This document shows positions 50,939 to 59,157 of a stretch of DNA of 64,000 nt, piece after piece (positions within the stretch are counted from its first letter, which is position 1; the number at the start of each line of letters is the position of its first letter). The translations under genes and the position numbers were made by a program. Source of the DNA: Caballeronia sp. SEWSISQ10-4 2 (GTDB lineage: Bacteria > Pseudomonadota > Gammaproteobacteria > Burkholderiales > Burkholderiaceae); contig NZ_JALPRJ010000036.1 in assembly GCF_030464885.1 (NCBI RefSeq), positions 1-64,000 of the forward strand, given 5' to 3'. Below the pieces are notes generated by a model. That model saw only the letters and a program-made list of their open reading frames with translations, was not told where the DNA came from and ran no database searches.

Positions 50939-52147
50939 TCACTTTTTGCCCCGTACACAACTGTCGATGTAATCAGCCCACTCCTGCATTAATCGGCGGC
51001 GATCGTCATCGAAGGTTGTTCGGTCATAGGCCTTCTGCACGTCGCCGCGTTTCGCGTGGGCCAACTGCGCTTCAAGCACGTCGATATCGATGCCCAGCCG
51101 CTCGCGCCCGACGGTGCGGAGCATGCCCCGAAAGCCGTGGGTTGCGTGCTTGCCCTGAAACCCCATATCGCGCAGCGCCTTGCTGAGAGCGTCGCGGTGC
51201 AGGTGTGGTGTTTTCTGCTTGGCCGGCGAAGGAAAAACATAGATGCTGTCGCCCGTGATTGCTTTGAGTTCGTTCAGAACAACTAGCGCTTGCCGGGGAA
51301 GTGGAACGATGTGGTCATGCTGCATCTTCATGCGTTCACCGGGAATATGCCATTCGGCCGCGTCGAGATCGATTTCGCTCCGAGGGGCCGATGCGATGAC
51401 GCCGGGTCGCAACCCGGTCAGCATCGCGAGCTTCAGCGCGGCGCGAGTGATGGGGGACGAGTAGGCGTTGATGGCCTTCACGAGCGGGCCAATGTCGGCC
51501 GGCTTCGTGATCGCGGGAATGTGACCTTTTTTGTGCCGAGGAAGGACGCCTCGCAGCGCCAGCGGCAGTCCGTCTTCGCGCAGGTCATTGTGGATGGCGT
51601 AACTTACGATACCGCCAACGTACTGACGGGCCTTCGATGCAAGGTTGGGCGCTTTCGCCGCGATGGTCTCAAGAATGGGTTTGACCTGCGCGGTGGACAA
51701 CGTCGAGATCGACTTGTTACGTAGCGCCGGCGTCAGATACTCGCGCAGGACAAATTCGGCCTTGCGGTAGGTTTCATCTGCCCACTCTTTGCGCTTGAAT
51801 TCAAGCCATGCCTTGGCAACGAGATGGAAGGCCCCGTCGGCGGCGCGCTTTCGCGCGGCGACGTCGGCACGCCGTTGTTCAACCGGGTCGGTTCCCTCGC
51901 GTACGAGATCGCGAGCGGTGGCGGCGAGACGCCGCGCTTCGGTCAAGCCGACATCGGGATAGGGACCAAGGCTCAGGAAGTTTTCTTTCCCGGTACCGGG
52001 ACGGCGATATCGGAGCAACCAGGTCTTCGCGCCGTTCGGACGTATACGCAGGGAAAGGCCCTGGCCATCCGACAGGAGATAGGGCTTTGGCCTCGTTTTG
52101 GCGTTGCGAAACGCCACTTCCGACTTCGGTTCGACGTATCTGGGCAT
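50939..52147 (-). CDS. P4-type tyrosine integrase (DUF4102)
   Basis: 402 residues from ATG 52147 behind GGGGGC; the frame is open to 52414 through the tRNA-like site and that part is not coding. It has the N-terminal DUF4102 segment (YLLSDGQGLSLRIRPNGAKTWLLRYRRPG), the SAM-like core domain and catalytic Arg in MLTGLRPGVIASAPRSEIDL, THGFRGMLRT and the Tyr in VQKAYDRTTF. Integrases of this class insert islands at the 3' end of tRNA genes. Its start lies 150 bp from the tRNA-Leu-like sequence, which fits. The island presumably extends leftward and includes the helicase-nuclease gene. Confidence 0.88.
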   Translation of the reverse strand: MPRYVEPKSEVAFRNAKTRPKPYLLSDGQGLSLRIRPNGAKTWLLRYRRPGTGKENFLSLGPYPDVGLTEARRLAATARDLVREGTDPVEQRRADVAARKRAADGAFHLVAKAWLEFKRKEWADETYRKAEFVLREYLTPALRNKSISTLSTAQVKPILETIAAKAPNLASKARQYVGGIVSYAIHNDLREDGLPLALRGVLPRHKKGHIPAITKPADIGPLVKAINAYSSPITRAALKLAMLTGLRPGVIASAPRSEIDLDAAEWHIPGERMKMQHDHIVPLPRQALVVLNELKAITGDSIYVFPSPAKQKTPHLHRDALSKALRDMGFQGKHATHGFRGMLRTVGRERLGIDIDVLEAQLAHAKRGDVQKAYDRTTFDDDRRRLMQEWADYIDSCVRGKK

Positions 52148-52162
52148 GGCGTTGCCCCCGAA

Positions 52163-52186
52163 ACTGGTATACGCACCAGTATACGT
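52163..52186 (-). promoter_or_regulatory. repeats before the integrase gene
   Basis: ACTGGT and ACCAGT form an inverted pair, and GTATAC is repeated, within 52163-52186, some 20-40 bp upstream of the integrase start. It could be an integrase or excisionase binding site or a promoter element. Confidence 0.3.
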
Positions 52187-52298
52187 AAAAATGCCGGATG
52201 TTACTGGACCGCATCGGAACGCAAAAGACAAATAACCCCGCAGGCTCAAGGCTTTACGGGGTTTCTCGAACTTCCTCGGATTGCTCCGGACTACTCGT

Positions 52299-52380
52299 TG
52301 GTGCCCAAGAGAGGACTCGAACCTTCGTCGCATGACCACTAGGATTTGAAAAGTGCGTCTACCAATTCGGCTATTCGGGA
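52299..52380 (-). tRNA. tRNA-Leu(CAA)-like sequence / attachment site, probably imperfect
   Basis: The minus strand reads CCCGAATAGCCGAATTGGTA, GACGCACTTTTCAAATCCTA, then a long variable arm, GGTTCGAGTCC and CTTGGGCACCA with encoded CCA. This is the layout of a class II tRNA-Leu with CAA in the anticodon position. The 3' part (from TTCAAATCC) looks intact. The anticodon stem pairs poorly (ACT/AGT only) and the acceptor has mismatches at positions 1-72 and 7-66, so the 5' half seems altered. The simplest reading is a tRNA 3' end kept as the island attachment site; whether the tRNA is functional is doubtful. Confidence 0.5.
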
Positions 52381-52723
52381 AGGCCGCATATTGTGCGAAC
52401 ATGCTTTCGAACAAGCGCGAAGAACCGAAGAACGGTCAATGACGAAATTGGTATCGCAAGCAAAGCGGATGTGACTTCGCCCTTTGCGACTGGCACGTGA
52501 ATTTGGCGACCACTAGGGAACTTGACCAAAGGGTCCGGCGGACCGAGATTCTCGGGCGATTCATGTTGCCGGTGATGCCAGACATTGCCGAAGACTCTCA
52601 AACTTGCCCGCATCCGGAGTGGGGGTAAAGTGGGGGTACAGCGACTAATTCAGGATGCCGGCTTGGCGAGACGCAATGTAAGCCATTGATTTTTATATGT
52701 ATCTATTGGAAGAATTTGGGCTT
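52381..52723. other. intergenic region, nothing recognised
   Basis: About 340 bp of apparently chromosomal DNA between the tRNA-like site and the catB control region. No gene with a ribosome binding site is seen. Confidence 0.45.
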
Positions 52724-52790
52724 CATACCTTCAGGGTATGAAAACAGTCGGAACGGGTGTTGGACTTCATAGCCCGTTTATTTCTACCAT
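52724..52790 (+). promoter_or_regulatory. CatR-type LysR binding site and catB promoter
   Basis: CATACCTTCAGGGTATG (52724-52740) is a perfect 6-bp inverted repeat that fits the ATAC-N7-GTAT recognition site of CatR/ClcR-type LysR activators. TTGGAC (52760-52765) with TCTACC (52783-52788) at 17 bp gives a start about 60 bp after the site centre, the usual activator position. Confidence 0.65.
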
Positions 52791-52811
52791 GTGTCTTCCA
52801 GGAGGAAGCGC

Positions 52812-53945
52812 ATGTCGGCAACAACGGTAAAAATTGAAAGCGTCGAGACGCTTCTCGTCGATGTTCCCACGATCCGTCCGCATCGCCTGTCAGTTGCAAC
52901 AATGAACTGTCAGACGCTGGTGCTGGTCCGGATTCACTGCTCGGATGGCTTCAGCGGCGTAGGCGAGGGCACGACCATCGGCGGTCTTGCATACGGCGAG
53001 GAGAGCCCCGAAAGCATCAAGATCAATATCGATACCTACTTCGCACCCTTGCTCAAAGGGCTGGATGCAACGCGGCCCGGTGCGGCCATGGCGAAGCTGC
53101 GCACACTATTCCAGGGCAATCGTTTTGCGAAATGCGCGGTGGAAACGGCGCTCTTCGACGCCCACGCCCAGCGGATCGGCGTACCGCTTTCCGAGTTGTT
53201 TGGCGGTCGCGTGACGGACTCGGTTGAAGTGGCATGGACGCTTGCGAGCGGCGACACGCGGCGCGATATTGATGAAGCAGAACAGATGCTGGATCTGCGG
53301 CGGCATCGCGTGTTCAAGCTGAAGATCGGTTCGCGCACGGTGGCCGACGATGTCGCGCATGTCGTGGCGATCAAGCAGGCACTCGGCGAGCGCGGCGATG
53401 TGCGGGTGGACGTGAATCAGGCGTGGAGCGAGTCGGACACTATCTGGGCGTTGCCGCGATTCGCCGACGCCGGCGTAAGCCTCGTCGAGCAACCGATATC
53501 AGCCGCGAACCACGCAGGTCTCAAGCGCCTCACTAACCTCGCCCGCGTGCCGATCATGGCCGACGAAGCACTACATGGTCCCGCCGATGCATTCGCGCTG
53601 GCAAGCAACCAATCCGCCGACGTCTTCGCCGTCAAGATAGCCCAGTCCGGTGGACTGCTGGGTGCGGCAAGCGTCGCATCGATCGCGCTTGCAGCCCATA
53701 TCGACCTGTATGGCGGCACGATGCTGGAGGGGGCGGTCGGCACGATTGCCTCGGCGCAACTCTTCAGTACGTTCGGCTCGTTGAAGTGGGGCACGGAGTT
53801 GTTCGGTCCGCTCTTGCTGACCGAGCAGATCCTCACGGAGCCCCTGCGTTATGAAGACTTTTCCTTGCACCTGCCGCAAGGCCCGGGACTGGGCATCACG
53901 CTCGACTGGGAGCGTATCGAACGGCTGCGGCGCGGCCCACACTGA
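52812..53945 (+). CDS. catB: muconate cycloisomerase
   Basis: 377 residues from ATG 52812, behind AGGAGGAAG. It belongs to the enolase superfamily. The Lys acid/base pair is in FKLKIGS, metal ligands are DVNQAW, EQPI and ADEAL, and the second Lys is in FAVKIAQSGG. It converts cis,cis-muconate to muconolactone in the beta-ketoadipate pathway. The next gene, catA, supplies the substrate. The expected third gene, catC (muconolactone isomerase), is not in this window next to them, and neither is catR, although a CatR-type site is present. Confidence 0.92.
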   Translation: MSATTVKIESVETLLVDVPTIRPHRLSVATMNCQTLVLVRIHCSDGFSGVGEGTTIGGLAYGEESPESIKINIDTYFAPLLKGLDATRPGAAMAKLRTLFQGNRFAKCAVETALFDAHAQRIGVPLSELFGGRVTDSVEVAWTLASGDTRRDIDEAEQMLDLRRHRVFKLKIGSRTVADDVAHVVAIKQALGERGDVRVDVNQAWSESDTIWALPRFADAGVSLVEQPISAANHAGLKRLTNLARVPIMADEALHGPADAFALASNQSADVFAVKIAQSGGLLGAASVASIALAAHIDLYGGTMLEGAVGTIASAQLFSTFGSLKWGTELFGPLLLTEQILTEPLRYEDFSLHLPQGPGLGITLDWERIERLRRGPH

Positions 53946-53980
53946 CTTACACCGACCCCATACAACACACGGAGACAAAC

Positions 53981-54889
53981 ATGAACCGCCAAGCCATCGA
54001 CGCGTTGCTCAAGACCATTAACGAGAGCGCCACCAGCGAGGGCAATCCTCGCACGAAGGCGATCGTGAACCGCATTGTGCAGGACCTGTTTTATACAATT
54101 GAAGATCTCGATGTGCAGCCCGATGAGTTCTGGACCGCGCTCAACTATCTTGGCGAAGCGGGCAAGAGCGGCGAGCTTGGGCTGCTCGCTGCGGGTCTTG
54201 GCTTCGAGCATTTCCTCGACTTGCGTCTGGACGAGGCGGAAGCGAAGGCGGGGATAGAAGGCGGTACGCCGCGCACGATCGAAGGACCGTTGTATGTAGC
54301 GGGCGCGCCGGAATCAGTGGGGCATGCGCGTCTGGACGACGGCACCGATCCGGGCGAGACGCTCGTCATGCGCGGGCGGGTGGTGGGTGAGGACGGCAAG
54401 CCGCTGAAGGACGCGCTGGTGGAGGTGTGGCACGCAAATCATCTGGGCAACTACTCATACTTCGACCCGTCGCAAGCGGCGTTCAATCTGCGTCGAACCA
54501 TCCGCACGGACGGCGCCGGTAACTATAGCTTTACGAGCGTCGTGCCAGTTGGATACAGCGTGCCGCCTGCGGGCAAGACGCAGCAACTGCTCGATCAGTT
54601 GGGACGGCATGGTCATCGTCCGGCGCATATTCACTTCTTTGTCTCGGCGCCGGGTTATCGCAAGCTGACTACGCAGATCAATATCGACGGAGATCCGTAT
54701 CTGTGGGATGACTTCGCGTTTGCTACGCGTGACGGTCTTGTGCCCGCACTGAAGAAGGCGGAGGGAGCCGAGGGGAAACCGTATGGTGTTGAAGGACAGT
54801 TCGCGCTGATCGATTTTGACTTCACGCTGTTCAAGCAACGTGACAACGTGCAGAGCACGGAAGTGGAACGCGTGCGTGCCGGAGCGTAA
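53981..54889 (+). CDS. catA: catechol 1,2-dioxygenase
   Basis: 302 residues, intradiol family with the N-terminal dimerisation helices (FWTALNYLGEAGKSGELGLLAAGLGFEHFLD). The iron ligands are the Tyr in EGPLYVAG, the Tyr in NYSFTSVVP, and the two His in RPAHIHFFV; the preceding HANHLGNYSYFD segment is also conserved. It opens catechol between the hydroxyls to give cis,cis-muconate. It starts 35 bp after catB with GGAGACAAAC in front, so the two form an operon. It may also act on aromatic intermediates from the left-hand island, but that pathway seems to use its own extradiol enzyme. Confidence 0.93.
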   Translation: MNRQAIDALLKTINESATSEGNPRTKAIVNRIVQDLFYTIEDLDVQPDEFWTALNYLGEAGKSGELGLLAAGLGFEHFLDLRLDEAEAKAGIEGGTPRTIEGPLYVAGAPESVGHARLDDGTDPGETLVMRGRVVGEDGKPLKDALVEVWHANHLGNYSYFDPSQAAFNLRRTIRTDGAGNYSFTSVVPVGYSVPPAGKTQQLLDQLGRHGHRPAHIHFFVSAPGYRKLTTQINIDGDPYLWDDFAFATRDGLVPALKKAEGAEGKPYGVEGQFALIDFDFTLFKQRDNVQSTEVERVRAGA

Positions 54890-54905
54890 TATTAACTACG
54901 AAAGC

Positions 54906-54926
54906 GGCCCGGGCTTTGCCCGGGCC
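54906..54926. terminator. GC-rich hairpin after catA
   Basis: GGCCCGGGC-TTT-GCCCGGGCC is a perfect 9-bp stem with a 3-base loop, 17 bp after the catA stop. It lies between convergent catA and the anti-sigma gene and probably stops both. There is no clear T-run. Confidence 0.72.
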
Positions 54927-54967
54927 ATCGCTTGACAAAGCGACGCTCGAACAGCTAAGCATTGAAT

Positions 54968-55972
54968 TTATTCCGCGCTAGCCAAAATAAATTGGCGGGA
55001 GCCAGCGGCCACGTTTGCTGACGCCAGGGCGGGAGACATCGAAGCCGGGGAGGTTTCGCGACTGAACAGCGGAGCGGCCTCGCCTGAGGAGATCTGCTTG
55101 CCGAGAGCCGTCAGGTCGACACCGTCAGGCTGACCGATCAGCGCATAGCCGAGTTCGGCCTGCCGCCAGGTGACGACCGTCATGGAGGCAACGCGCTGAT
55201 CGGCGACCGCCGCATCGGGCTTGACCTCTTTCATCACGCACAGCGCAATGGGCGCGCCTTTCTCGGGCAAGTAGACAATCTGGACGAGCGGTTTGTTGTT
55301 GAATCGCAGACGCTGGACGCGCTTGAAGGTGAGTCCGGCCGCACTCAGATCGGGAATGCGGAGCGCGAGACCATCATCCTGACGAATTTCCTTGACGGTC
55401 TTGATAGACAGATCGGCGTTGGTATCGACGTTCGCGAGTGTCTCGCGCGAATAGAGCTGCTGATAGCTGGCCGCCGCCATCACCCAAGGCGACACGCCCG
55501 TGCCGACCGATGCAAGCGAAGCGCCCGCATTCGATGCCAGACCTGCGCCGGTGCTTAGCCGAAGCACAAGGCCGCAGGCAAAAGCACCCGCCAGGAAGGC
55601 GACGCCGAGCCACGCCGGCGCAACGCGCAACCGCGAGCGTATGGATGAAGTGGACGCGCTCCCGGGAGCGCCGGGAACCACGGGATCATTGACGCTAACG
55701 TCAGGACTGACCTTCGGACCCGCACCTGGCTGCGCGGCTTTAGCCTTTGCAGCACGCGCCATTTCTTCGATCTTCGCGCTAAGGCTTGGCGGCACCGGCG
55801 GCAGCGTTTGCCCGGCGAACGCATCGCGATACGGCAGCCGCGAAGCCCGCAAAAGCGCAACGCGCTCGGCCACGTCGGCAGACGCGCGCAGTTCGCGCTC
55901 GACTTCCTCGCGTTCGTGCGGCGGCAGTTCGCCGTCCACGTAGGCCATCAGGAGGGTATCGTCCGATTTCAT
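54968..55972 (-). CDS. anti-sigma factor family protein, paralogue 1
   Basis: 334 residues from ATG 55972. The N-terminus (MKSDDTLLMAYVDGELPPHE) is the start of the zf-HC2-type anti-sigma fold, but the His-x3-Cys-x2-Cys zinc motif is absent. A single transmembrane helix (AWLGVAFLAGAFACGLVLRL, about residues 145-165) would put the rest in the periplasm. The last 170 residues resemble those of the downstream paralogue and contain an LRIPDLSAAGLTFKRVQRLRF block. No sigma factor gene is adjacent, so it may be part of the same regulon as the next pair or control a distant sigma factor. Confidence 0.72.
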   Translation of the reverse strand: MKSDDTLLMAYVDGELPPHEREEVERELRASADVAERVALLRASRLPYRDAFAGQTLPPVPPSLSAKIEEMARAAKAKAAQPGAGPKVSPDVSVNDPVVPGAPGSASTSSIRSRLRVAPAWLGVAFLAGAFACGLVLRLSTGAGLASNAGASLASVGTGVSPWVMAAASYQQLYSRETLANVDTNADLSIKTVKEIRQDDGLALRIPDLSAAGLTFKRVQRLRFNNKPLVQIVYLPEKGAPIALCVMKEVKPDAAVADQRVASMTVVTWRQAELGYALIGQPDGVDLTALGKQISSGEAAPLFSRETSPASMSPALASANVAAGSRQFILASAE

Positions 55973-56262
55973 GAATAAGACTGAGCTTTGCTTTCGCTGA
56001 TGATTGGATTTTCGCTTTTTCTCGTGCGCCGATTCAAGAGCCGGCGAAAATCGACGAGTCAAGCCTGTTACAAGTGTAGCCGCGTTTCGTCGACGAGCAA
56101 CGCATTGTGCGTTTCGCGCAACCGGACGTGGTTCGATTGACTAAGCATTCCGCTTACGCAAAATCAACAGCGCGCAGCGCTTGCGGCGGATTCTTGGCGA
56201 AAACGCGCGGCTTAGGGATTAAGGCTCGGGACTTAGCGCCTAAGCCTTAAGCCCGCTAGCGC

Positions 56263-57183
56263 CTATCCCGCTAGCGCCATTAAAACCGACGTCGCATTGC
56301 TGAATAACTGATCCACCTCGCGGTTCGAAATGCGCTTGCCAAGCGCGTCCAGGTCAACACCTTCGGTCTTGCCGATCAACGCATAGCTAAGTTCCGCTTG
56401 CCGCCATGTGACCACGTGCATGGTGTCCACCACCTGTGCGGCGACCGCTTGATCCGGTTTGACGTCCTTCATCACGCATAGCGCGATAGGCGGTCCTTTC
56501 TCAGGCAGATAAACAATCTGCACGAGCGGCTTGTGATTGAACACCAAGCGTTGCACGGACTTGAAGGTCAGGCTGGCGCTGCGTAAATCGGGGATACGCA
56601 GCGCGAGTCCGTCGTCACGATGAATATCTGCGACTGTTTTTGACGACGCTTCGGGATTGTCTTCGACGTAAGCCAGCGTATCGCGTGTGTAAAGCTTCTG
56701 GTAGCCAACGGCCGCGGCGACCCATGGCGACAGGTTGCCGGCGTTCGCCATCGCGGCGCTGCCCGAACCCGGTGCACCCGTATTCAGAAGAGGCCCGAGC
56801 CGTAGAAATAGCCCTCCGCAAAACGCGCCCGCGACGCACGCAGCCGCCAGCCACGTGGGCATCGAGCGCAAACGCGAGCGAACCGGTGCCGCGGTGATAG
56901 CTACGGACGGTGTCGGAACCGAAGAGTCGTTGGCACCCTGAGCCGCGCTTTTATTGCTATGCGCGCGGGCCATTGCTTCGATCTTCCGCGTCAGTGAATC
57001 CGGAACCGGCGGCAATTTTTGCGTAGCGAACGCTTGCTTGTAGTCAAGACGCGACGCTCGGAGCAGTGCTACGAGCTCCGCCGCTTCGGTGGACGCGCGG
57101 ATGTGCTCCTCGACTTCCAGGCACTCGTCGGGCGGCAGTTCTCCGTCTACGTAAGCCATCAACAAAAGGTCATCGGTTTTCAT
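56263..57183 (-). CDS. anti-sigma factor family protein, paralogue 2
   Basis: 306 residues. MKTDDLLLMAYVDGELPPDE is almost the same start as the paralogue at 54968-55972, again without the Cys ligands of zinc-binding anti-sigmas. A transmembrane helix (AAACVAGAFCGGLFLRLG) lies around residue 125. Similarity to paralogue 1 continues to the C-terminus (YTRDTLAYVEDNPEASSKTV, LRIPDLRSASLTFKSVQRLVF). It overlaps the ECF sigma gene by 4 bp (ATGA), the classic sigma/anti-sigma arrangement, so it should hold that sigma factor at the membrane. Confidence 0.8.
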   Translation of the reverse strand: MKTDDLLLMAYVDGELPPDECLEVEEHIRASTEAAELVALLRASRLDYKQAFATQKLPPVPDSLTRKIEAMARAHSNKSAAQGANDSSVPTPSVAITAAPVRSRLRSMPTWLAAACVAGAFCGGLFLRLGPLLNTGAPGSGSAAMANAGNLSPWVAAAVGYQKLYTRDTLAYVEDNPEASSKTVADIHRDDGLALRIPDLRSASLTFKSVQRLVFNHKPLVQIVYLPEKGPPIALCVMKDVKPDQAVAAQVVDTMHVVTWRQAELSYALIGKTEGVDLDALGKRISNREVDQLFSNATSVLMALAG

Positions 57184-57725
57184 GCGATGGAGTCCTTTCG
57201 CGTCACCGAAGCCTTGGGCTTAGGACCATGCGTGCCGAACAGTGCGCCCACGGCCTGCCGCGCGCGCGACAGACGACTCATGACGGTGCCGATGGGTACC
57301 TCCAGAACCTCGGCAGCTTCCTGATAACTCAAGCCTTCGACCGCGACCAGCAGCATGACCACACGCTGCGCTTCGGGCAGCCGTTCAACGGCGCTGATGA
57401 TCTGGCCGTGCATGAGCTGAGCTTCCGGACCCTTGTCGACCGGGTCGGCGACGTTTTCCAGGAAGTCGTCGTCCCATTCCATGCTGGAGCGCTTGCGTAC
57501 GCTGCGCGCTCGCAATTCATTGATCCAGGTGGAGTGGACAATCGAAAACATCCAGCTTAACGGGGATGTATCGGGCTGCAATTGATGCGCGCGTTCGAGC
57601 GCCCGCACGCATGCTCGCTGGACGAGATCCTCGGCGTCGTGCCGGTCACCCGAAATGCGAAGCGCGAATGCCCACAGTCGCGGCAGCATATCGGGAAGCA
57701 TGCCTGGTAAGTCTGCGCCGTTCAT
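57180..57725 (-). CDS. ECF-type RNA polymerase sigma factor
   Basis: 181 residues. Region 2 is seen in LWAFALRISGDRHDAEDLVQRACVRAL and SWMFSIVHSTWINELR, region 4 in ERLPEAQRVVMLLVAVEGLSYQEAAEVLEVPIGTVMSRLSRARQAV. Region 1.1 and region 3 are missing, as expected for ECF sigmas. It directs expression of a small stress regulon under control of the overlapping membrane anti-sigma. A self-activated promoter probably lies upstream in the 345-bp gap, but I cannot point to it. Confidence 0.88.
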   Translation of the reverse strand: MNGADLPGMLPDMLPRLWAFALRISGDRHDAEDLVQRACVRALERAHQLQPDTSPLSWMFSIVHSTWINELRARSVRKRSSMEWDDDFLENVADPVDKGPEAQLMHGQIISAVERLPEAQRVVMLLVAVEGLSYQEAAEVLEVPIGTVMSRLSRARQAVGALFGTHGPKPKASVTRKDSIA

Positions 57726-58070
57726 CGAACGAATGTCTCCGGTGGTCCCAGTGTTTAGTCAACTGCTGCTGACCGCGTGCATGTCGCGTCGCTTTAACCT
57801 CCTAGTTTAGCGCGAGGCGGTGTATTGCGCTGGAGCTGGCAGCGGGAAGCGGATGCGCAAGTCGCTAGCGAGGGGCGCAAGCGCTAAGGCCACAATATTT
57901 CGCCCTGAGACAGGACGCCCTCAGCGTCCCCTAAGCTTAGTGTTCTAGACTCGCGCGCAGCGACCCAGGGTTCGCTTGGCGACACGGCCCGAATCCCTAA
58001 GCGCAAGTTCGCCGCCTTTGGTCTTTAGCGGCAAATACCTTTTATTTCTACGCCAGGGCCGCTGCGAGCG
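57726..58070. other. intergenic region between divergent genes
   Basis: 345 bp between the sigma factor and the methyltransferase genes, containing short TTAG-type repeats and no supportable gene. The promoters of both genes should lie here. Confidence 0.4.
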
Positions 58071-58994
58071 ATGAATAACATCCCACCCGAGTCCCGGTCC
58101 GACCTGTGGTCCGATTGGCTTTTGCACACGCGTCACGCCGGCGATCCGGAGCAGGAACGCGCTATCCGTGCCGCGATAGAACCCTACGCCGATCGCGTGA
58201 TCAATGGCGCACGGCTAGCTCCTGGAATGGTCATGGCCGACATCGGCGCCGGGGATGGTCTTGTTGCGTTGCGCGCCATCGATCGCATTGGTCCATCGCT
58301 TCGCGTGCTCCTTACCGATATTTCCGTCCCGTTGCTCAGGCATGCCGAAGCGCTCGCGATTCAACATGGCGTCTACGAGCAATGCACTTTTATTAATTGT
58401 TCGGCCGAGGCGCTAACAGGTATCGAAGACACGTCTGTCGATGTCGTGACCACTCGCGCAGTGCTCGCCTACGTGCCGGACAAGATGGCCGCATTGCGGG
58501 AGTTCCACCGCATTCTTAAACCGGGCGGGCGTTTTTCCATTGCCGAGCCCATCTTTCGCGACGATGCGTTCGAAGCGAGCTCCCTGAAGATAATGGTCGA
58601 CTCGCTGCCGGCGGGATCCGATGACCGTTTTTTTCCATTTTTGCATCGATGGAAAGCTGCGCAGTTTCCTGACACTGAGGAGAAGATCGCCAGGAGCCCG
58701 ATCACGAATTTTGGCGAGCGCGATCTGGTCCGCTTTGCGCTTGACGCCGGTTTCGTCGAAATTCACCTGGAATTTCATATCGATGTGCGGCCGGCCATGG
58801 TGCCGTCCTGGGACGTGTTTCTTGGCTATTCGCCGCATCCGTGGGCGCCGCCGCTTAGCGTGATTCTCGCTGAGCAATTCACCGCGGAAGAACGGCAATG
58901 GTTCGAGCACATTTTTCGCCCACGGGTCGAAGCGCGCCAGTTCGTCACCGCGGACCGGGTCGCCTACCTTACTGCGCAGAAGCCGTTTGCATGA
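58071..58994 (+). CDS. class I SAM-dependent methyltransferase
   Basis: 307 residues. Motif I is VMADIGAGDGLVALRA, followed by VLLTDISVPLLRHAE (acidic residue at the end of strand 2), SVDVVTTRAVLAYVPDK and HRILKPGGRFSIAEP. The fold is that of small-molecule methyltransferases of the UbiE/Methyltransf_11 group. The substrate is not evident, and the neighbours give no pathway. The start ATG at 58071 is about 350 bp from the divergent sigma gene. Confidence 0.78.
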   Translation: MNNIPPESRSDLWSDWLLHTRHAGDPEQERAIRAAIEPYADRVINGARLAPGMVMADIGAGDGLVALRAIDRIGPSLRVLLTDISVPLLRHAEALAIQHGVYEQCTFINCSAEALTGIEDTSVDVVTTRAVLAYVPDKMAALREFHRILKPGGRFSIAEPIFRDDAFEASSLKIMVDSLPAGSDDRFFPFLHRWKAAQFPDTEEKIARSPITNFGERDLVRFALDAGFVEIHLEFHIDVRPAMVPSWDVFLGYSPHPWAPPLSVILAEQFTAEERQWFEHIFRPRVEARQFVTADRVAYLTAQKPFA

Positions 58995-59097
58995 GTTCGA
59001 CGGGACGTATCCGAATGGTGCTTTCGTAAGCCGATCCGTCCGAGAGAGGAGGCGCTAGTCCGGAAAACAGTTGAGTTAAACGGATGTCTGGTTTATA

Positions 59098-59122
59098 AAT
59101 GCGAATGAATCTCATTCTCCAT
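59098..59122 (+). promoter_or_regulatory. Fur-box-like site
   Basis: AATGCGAATGAATCTCATTCTCCAT contains the inverted pair GAATG-AATCT-CATTC and resembles Fur-regulated sites of betaproteobacteria. It is 36-60 bp before the next gene. Confidence 0.5.
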
Positions 59123-59157
59123 CTAAAATCACGTCCTGAACTCTTTTTCTTCCGCCA

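Noticed and set aside
52148-52414. 89-residue N-terminal extension of the integrase
   Set aside because: The extension would translate the tRNA-like sequence; P4-type integrases start near the ATG at 52147.
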